Part shown: one piece after another, positions 60,087-64,000 of the stretch
How positions within the stretch are numbered: position 1 is the stretch's first letter
Layout: each line of letters starts with the position of its first letter
Source: Thermoanaerobaculia bacterium
GTDB lineage: Bacteria; Acidobacteriota; Thermoanaerobaculia; Gp7-AA8
DNA length: 64,000 bases
Assembly: GCA_017883235.1 (NCBI GenBank)
Contig: JADGNY010000012.1
Span: 18,573-82,572 of the forward strand
Reading direction: 5' to 3'
Position numbers and translations under genes: made by a program
Notes under the pieces: model-generated
Databases searched by the model: none
What the model was told of the DNA's origin: nothing
Seen by the model: only the letters and a program-made list of their open reading frames with translations

Positions 60087-61511
60087 GTGAGCGCCGGCCG
60101 CAGGAGCGTCTTCTCGTACTTTGTTCCGCTGATCCTCAGCGCCGTTTTCTTCGCGCTCATGGTTCTTCTGAACTACTACGACAAGGCGCTGCACCGGTAT
60201 GCAACCGCCCGGCTGATTCTCCTCGGAAGGGATGATGATTATCTACATCTCCTGGTCTGGCTTGCGCTGATCATCTTCGTGGTGCGCGTCGTCGACGCCT
60301 TCATCTTCGATATGGTCATGTCGAGGCGGCGCAACGTAATCGCGCCGCAGTTGTTCCGCCAGATCGTTTCGATCCTTCTCTACCTGTTCCTGTTTGCCTT
60401 CGCGCTGAAGCGTGTACTCGACTACGACGTCAAGACCGCGCTCACCGGCGGCGCCGTTCTTGCCGCCGTCATCGGTCTGGCTCTTCAGGACACCCTCGGG
60501 AACCTGTTCAGCGGCATCGCCCTGCACATGGAAGGCGCTTTCGACGTCGGCGACGTCGTCCATTCGGGCGACTACATCGGCGTTGTGGAGAGCGTGAGCT
60601 GGCGAGCCACGCGCATGCGCGGCTTCAATAACCAGATGATCATCCTGCCGAACTCGGTCATCGCCCGCGAACGGCTGGAGGTCTTCCCCCACGCAAACCT
60701 CAATGCCCGCATTCTGCAGCTTGGTGTCGACTACAACATCCCGCCGGCGACCGTGATCGGGATCGTCAGCCAGGCGGCCGCGCATGTCGATGGGGTGGCC
60801 CGCGATCTGCCGTGTTTCGCGCGCGTGGCGACGTTCGCCGAATCCTCGGTCATCTACGAGATCAAGTACCACACGCGCAACTACGCGCAACGCGACCGCA
60901 TCGATGCCGATATCCGCAAGGCTGTCTGGTACGCGCTGCATCGCAACAAGATCGCCTTCGCCACGCCGGTGCGCGCGTTTCTGACATACACGCCGCCGGA
61001 CGTTCGTCATGACGTCTCCGCCGAGGAGGTGCTGGCGCGCCTCGGCCAGGTCGACATCCTCTCCCCGCTGACCGACGCGGCGCGCCAGACCATCGCCGCG
61101 GTCACAGGCGTTCATTTCTACTCGAAAGGGGAAACCATCCTTCGTCACGGCGCGGCCGGCGACTCGATGTTCGTCGTCCACGCCGGGACCGCCTCGGTAC
61201 GCCTGCCGGATGACTCGGATCAGGGCTGGCACGAGGTGGCCCAGCTCGGCCCCGGTACGCTCTTCGGCGAGATGGCCCTTCTCACCGGCGAGACCCGCAC
61301 CGCCGACGTCGTCGCCCTCACCGACGTTACGGCGCTGGAGATCGGCAAAGACTCCCTCCAACCCATCCTCTCCAACCACCCCGATCTGGTCGAAGCAATC
61401 ACCGCGAAAGTCGTCCAGCGAAAAGGCCACCTCGACGCCATCCGCCTCGGCGAGCCCCAGGAGGAGGAGACATCGATCGTGTCGCGCGTGAGGGCGTGGT
61501 TCGGGTTGTGA
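60087..61511 (+). CDS. MscS-type mechanosensitive channel with C-terminal cyclic-nucleotide-binding domain
   Basis: 474 residues, GTG start. Four membrane helices (about 8-30, 47-70, 90-112, 125-145) precede the MscS beta domain: ALTGGAVLAAVIGLALQDTL (pore helix), SGIALHMEGAFDVGDVV and RGFNNQMIILPNSVIA. A cNMP-binding domain follows (about 335-455: KGETILRHGAAGDSMFVVHAG, GTLFGEMALLTGETRTADVVAL). The fusion would let a cyclic nucleotide gate or modulate the channel. It may release solutes or ions. The phosphate-cassette pattern FGEMALLTGETRTA looks intact, so a nucleotide can probably bind. Confidence 0.9.
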   Translation: MSAGRRSVFSYFVPLILSAVFFALMVLLNYYDKALHRYATARLILLGRDDDYLHLLVWLALIIFVVRVVDAFIFDMVMSRRRNVIAPQLFRQIVSILLYLFLFAFALKRVLDYDVKTALTGGAVLAAVIGLALQDTLGNLFSGIALHMEGAFDVGDVVHSGDYIGVVESVSWRATRMRGFNNQMIILPNSVIARERLEVFPHANLNARILQLGVDYNIPPATVIGIVSQAAAHVDGVARDLPCFARVATFAESSVIYEIKYHTRNYAQRDRIDADIRKAVWYALHRNKIAFATPVRAFLTYTPPDVRHDVSAEEVLARLGQVDILSPLTDAARQTIAAVTGVHFYSKGETILRHGAAGDSMFVVHAGTASVRLPDDSDQGWHEVAQLGPGTLFGEMALLTGETRTADVVALTDVTALEIGKDSLQPILSNHPDLVEAITAKVVQRKGHLDAIRLGEPQEEETSIVSRVRAWFGL

Positions 61512-61570
61512 GGACCGTGTAGCGTGACGTCGTGTTCGACGGAATCGACAATTGCCGATAAGGTGGCGAT

Positions 61571-62095
61571 ATGCCGCTTTCGTCCTCCGATATCAGAACA
61601 GCCTTCGATGCCCTATCGTCCGTGTTTGAACAACACGGCGAGCACGCGGAGATCGTCGTCGTTGGCGGAGCGGCGGTGGTGCTCCTTTTCCAGGCGCGTG
61701 AAACCACGAAGGATGTCGACGCATTTTTTCTCTTGCCGGATGCCTCACGTGTTCGCGCGGCCGCGGCTCGCGTCGCGGAACAACTCGACTTGCCTGAGGA
61801 TTGGCTCAACGACGGTGCGAAGGGTTTTCTTGTCGGCGTGACACGAGGAGAGGTTCTTTACGAGTCACGATTCCTGGTCGTGCACGCCGCCTCAATTGCG
61901 CAACTTCTGGCGATGAAGCTCGCGGCTTGGCGCGATGCGGTCGACCGCGATGACGCAAGGCTCTTACTTGCCAGAATGCCGGGGTCGGCCGCTGACGTTT
62001 GGGAGATCGTGAAACCGCTGGTGCCTCCGCATCAAATGAACAAGGCGTCGTACGCGTTCCAGGATTTGTGGGAGAAACTTCATGGAGCTCCGTGA
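61571..62095 (+). CDS. DUF6036-type nucleotidyltransferase (toxin-like)
   Basis: 174 residues. Minimal nucleotidyltransferase fold: VVVGGAAVVLLFQARETTKDVDAFFLL (GGA motif and the catalytic DxD), then a helical part (ASIAQLLAMKLAAWRDAVDRDDARLLL). This matches DUF6036 and AbiEii-type proteins, where such enzymes can modify tRNA or protein as toxins. Its 3' end overlaps the next gene by 14 bases, the usual form of a two-gene toxin-antitoxin unit. It is separate from the channel by 59 bases. Confidence 0.75.
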   Translation: MPLSSSDIRTAFDALSSVFEQHGEHAEIVVVGGAAVVLLFQARETTKDVDAFFLLPDASRVRAAAARVAEQLDLPEDWLNDGAKGFLVGVTRGEVLYESRFLVVHAASIAQLLAMKLAAWRDAVDRDDARLLLARMPGSAADVWEIVKPLVPPHQMNKASYAFQDLWEKLHGAP

Positions 62096-62435
62096 TCTCG
62101 TCCGGGCGATCCTCGCCGGTGACCTCTTGTCTGCCCGGCAATGGGTGGCCGATGCGCATCGCCAAAGGATTTCGTGGGAGGGGGTTGGCAGACCAACCGG
62201 CCTCGACGACCGCGAGATGACGGTGGCAGCGGGCCTCGCCGAACTGCTGGCGGCACGGGCTGGGGCGCCGCCGCCACAGTGGACTCTTTCGGTCGGTGCG
62301 CAGCGAGAGCCCCTCTTCCTCGATCCGGGGCTTCAGGAGATGCCGCGGACACTTGCGCATGCGATGACAGATGGTCCGGAGCCGCTGCGCAGACGCAACG
62401 TGTTCGCGTCGCCTGATTTCCTCGATGTGAGGTAG
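62082..62435 (+). CDS. Small protein coupled to the DUF6036 nucleotidyltransferase (candidate antitoxin)
   Basis: 117 residues; ATG in a 14-base overlap with the preceding gene. Helical N-terminus (ELRDLVRAILAGDLLSARQW), a central loop and the conserved-looking end REPLFLDPGLQEMPRTLAHAM then RRRNVFASPDFLDVR. No family is known to me. Overlap and constant pairing with DUF6036 proteins suggest a partner or neutraliser. Followed after 12 bases by the NtrC-type gene. Confidence 0.6.
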   Translation: MELRDLVRAILAGDLLSARQWVADAHRQRISWEGVGRPTGLDDREMTVAAGLAELLAARAGAPPPQWTLSVGAQREPLFLDPGLQEMPRTLAHAMTDGPEPLRRRNVFASPDFLDVR

Positions 62436-62447
62436 AAGCAGGTCCCA

Positions 62448-63815
<1,368 letters not shown>

Positions 63816-63902
63816 CGGGACGGTCACGACTTCTATCGCTTCCGGAGAGATCGTTAACGTGCCGGAATCGACCCTGACTTACGCAAGTCCAGGATTGCCG
63901 AT

Positions 63903-64000
63903 GTGGGGCCTCGGCCTGACGCCGTCGAGCCTCGGCCTGAATTTGTGGGGCCTCGGCCTGACGCCGTCGAGCCTCGGCCTGAATTTGTGGGGCCTCGGCC
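63903..64000 (+). repeat. 21-bp tandem repeat array 3 (42-bp higher-order unit), running off the window
   Basis: Two 21-base monomers alternate: GTGGGGCCTCGGCCTGACGC+C and GTCGAGCCTCGGCCTGAATT+T, starting at 63903, 63924, 63945, 63966 and 63987. They share the core CCTCGGCCTGA. It begins 87 bases behind the NtrC-type stop and the end lies outside the window. Exact repetition of the 42-bp unit implies recent amplification. Confidence 0.92.

Overview
The window is a GC-rich (roughly 60-65 %, by eye), densely packed bacterial chromosome segment. The gene content suggests a diderm, probably an Acidobacteriota member of the Thermoanaerobaculia/Vicinamibacteria type. The reasons are a TonB-dependent receptor with an N-terminal carboxypeptidase-regulatory domain, several secreted TPR proteins, a pilMNOPQ type IV pilus cluster, lipoproteins and secretin, an EnvC-like amidase activator, and a FecR/DUF6600 protein. 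The phylum is an inference. I saw no rRNA or tRNA gene, no IS element and no CRISPR array.

Layout. Bases 1-4250 are accessory: the end of an AraC-type regulator, small unknown genes, three overlapping paralogous HTH-like mini-genes, a secreted YD-repeat-like protein broken by three frameshifts, and a DUF6869-type protein. Bases 4345-9900 hold a large TPR lipoprotein, a 21-bp tandem array and a NarL-type two-component pair. Bases 9970-11320 hold a DUF5666-like periplasmic protein and a cytochrome c, followed by a clear cyclic-di-AMP (ydaO-yuaA) riboswitch with a hairpin. Bases 11579-20167 hold the TonB receptor, a TPR protein and two alkaline-phosphatase-superfamily/TPR fusions. Bases 20175-23260 hold rnc, an EnvC-like factor and an S41 protease. 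Bases 23327-31787 hold an orphan antitoxin, a glycosidase, a lipoprotein, a hybrid-sensor-type histidine kinase, a second 21-bp array and two coupled aminotransferases. Bases 32031-36899 hold a PA2778/PA2779 pair, a Rel/Spo stringent-response enzyme and an SGNH hydrolase. Bases 36912-38645 hold an AvcD-type anti-phage dCTP deaminase with an unlisted 52-codon gene directly behind it. Bases 38758-40609 hold an SMP-30-type protein, a lone receiver protein and rpmB. Bases 40825-49160 hold pilMNOPQ and two lipoproteins. Bases 49267-54063 hold a TPR protein with an in-frame stop, a roadblock protein, accB, accC, aroK and a phosphoesterase. Bases 54091-63815 hold an acyl-CoA dehydrogenase, a methyltransferase, a glycosyltransferase, a FecR/DUF6600 protein, an MscS-cNMP channel, a DUF6036 nucleotidyltransferase pair and an NtrC-type regulator. 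A third 21-bp array runs off the right edge.

Two kinds of non-coding structure recur and are not explained by the genes. (1) Three sequence-unrelated tandem arrays share exactly the same 21-bp period (two helical turns). Each starts within about 90 bases after a stop codon, and two lie directly upstream of a histidine kinase gene. (2) At least eight intergenic palindromes, most built from short iterated words, sit flush against coding sequences and in two cases supply a stop codon or a likely start region. Together with the HTH mini-gene trio and the avcD downstream mini-gene, these are the most interesting features.
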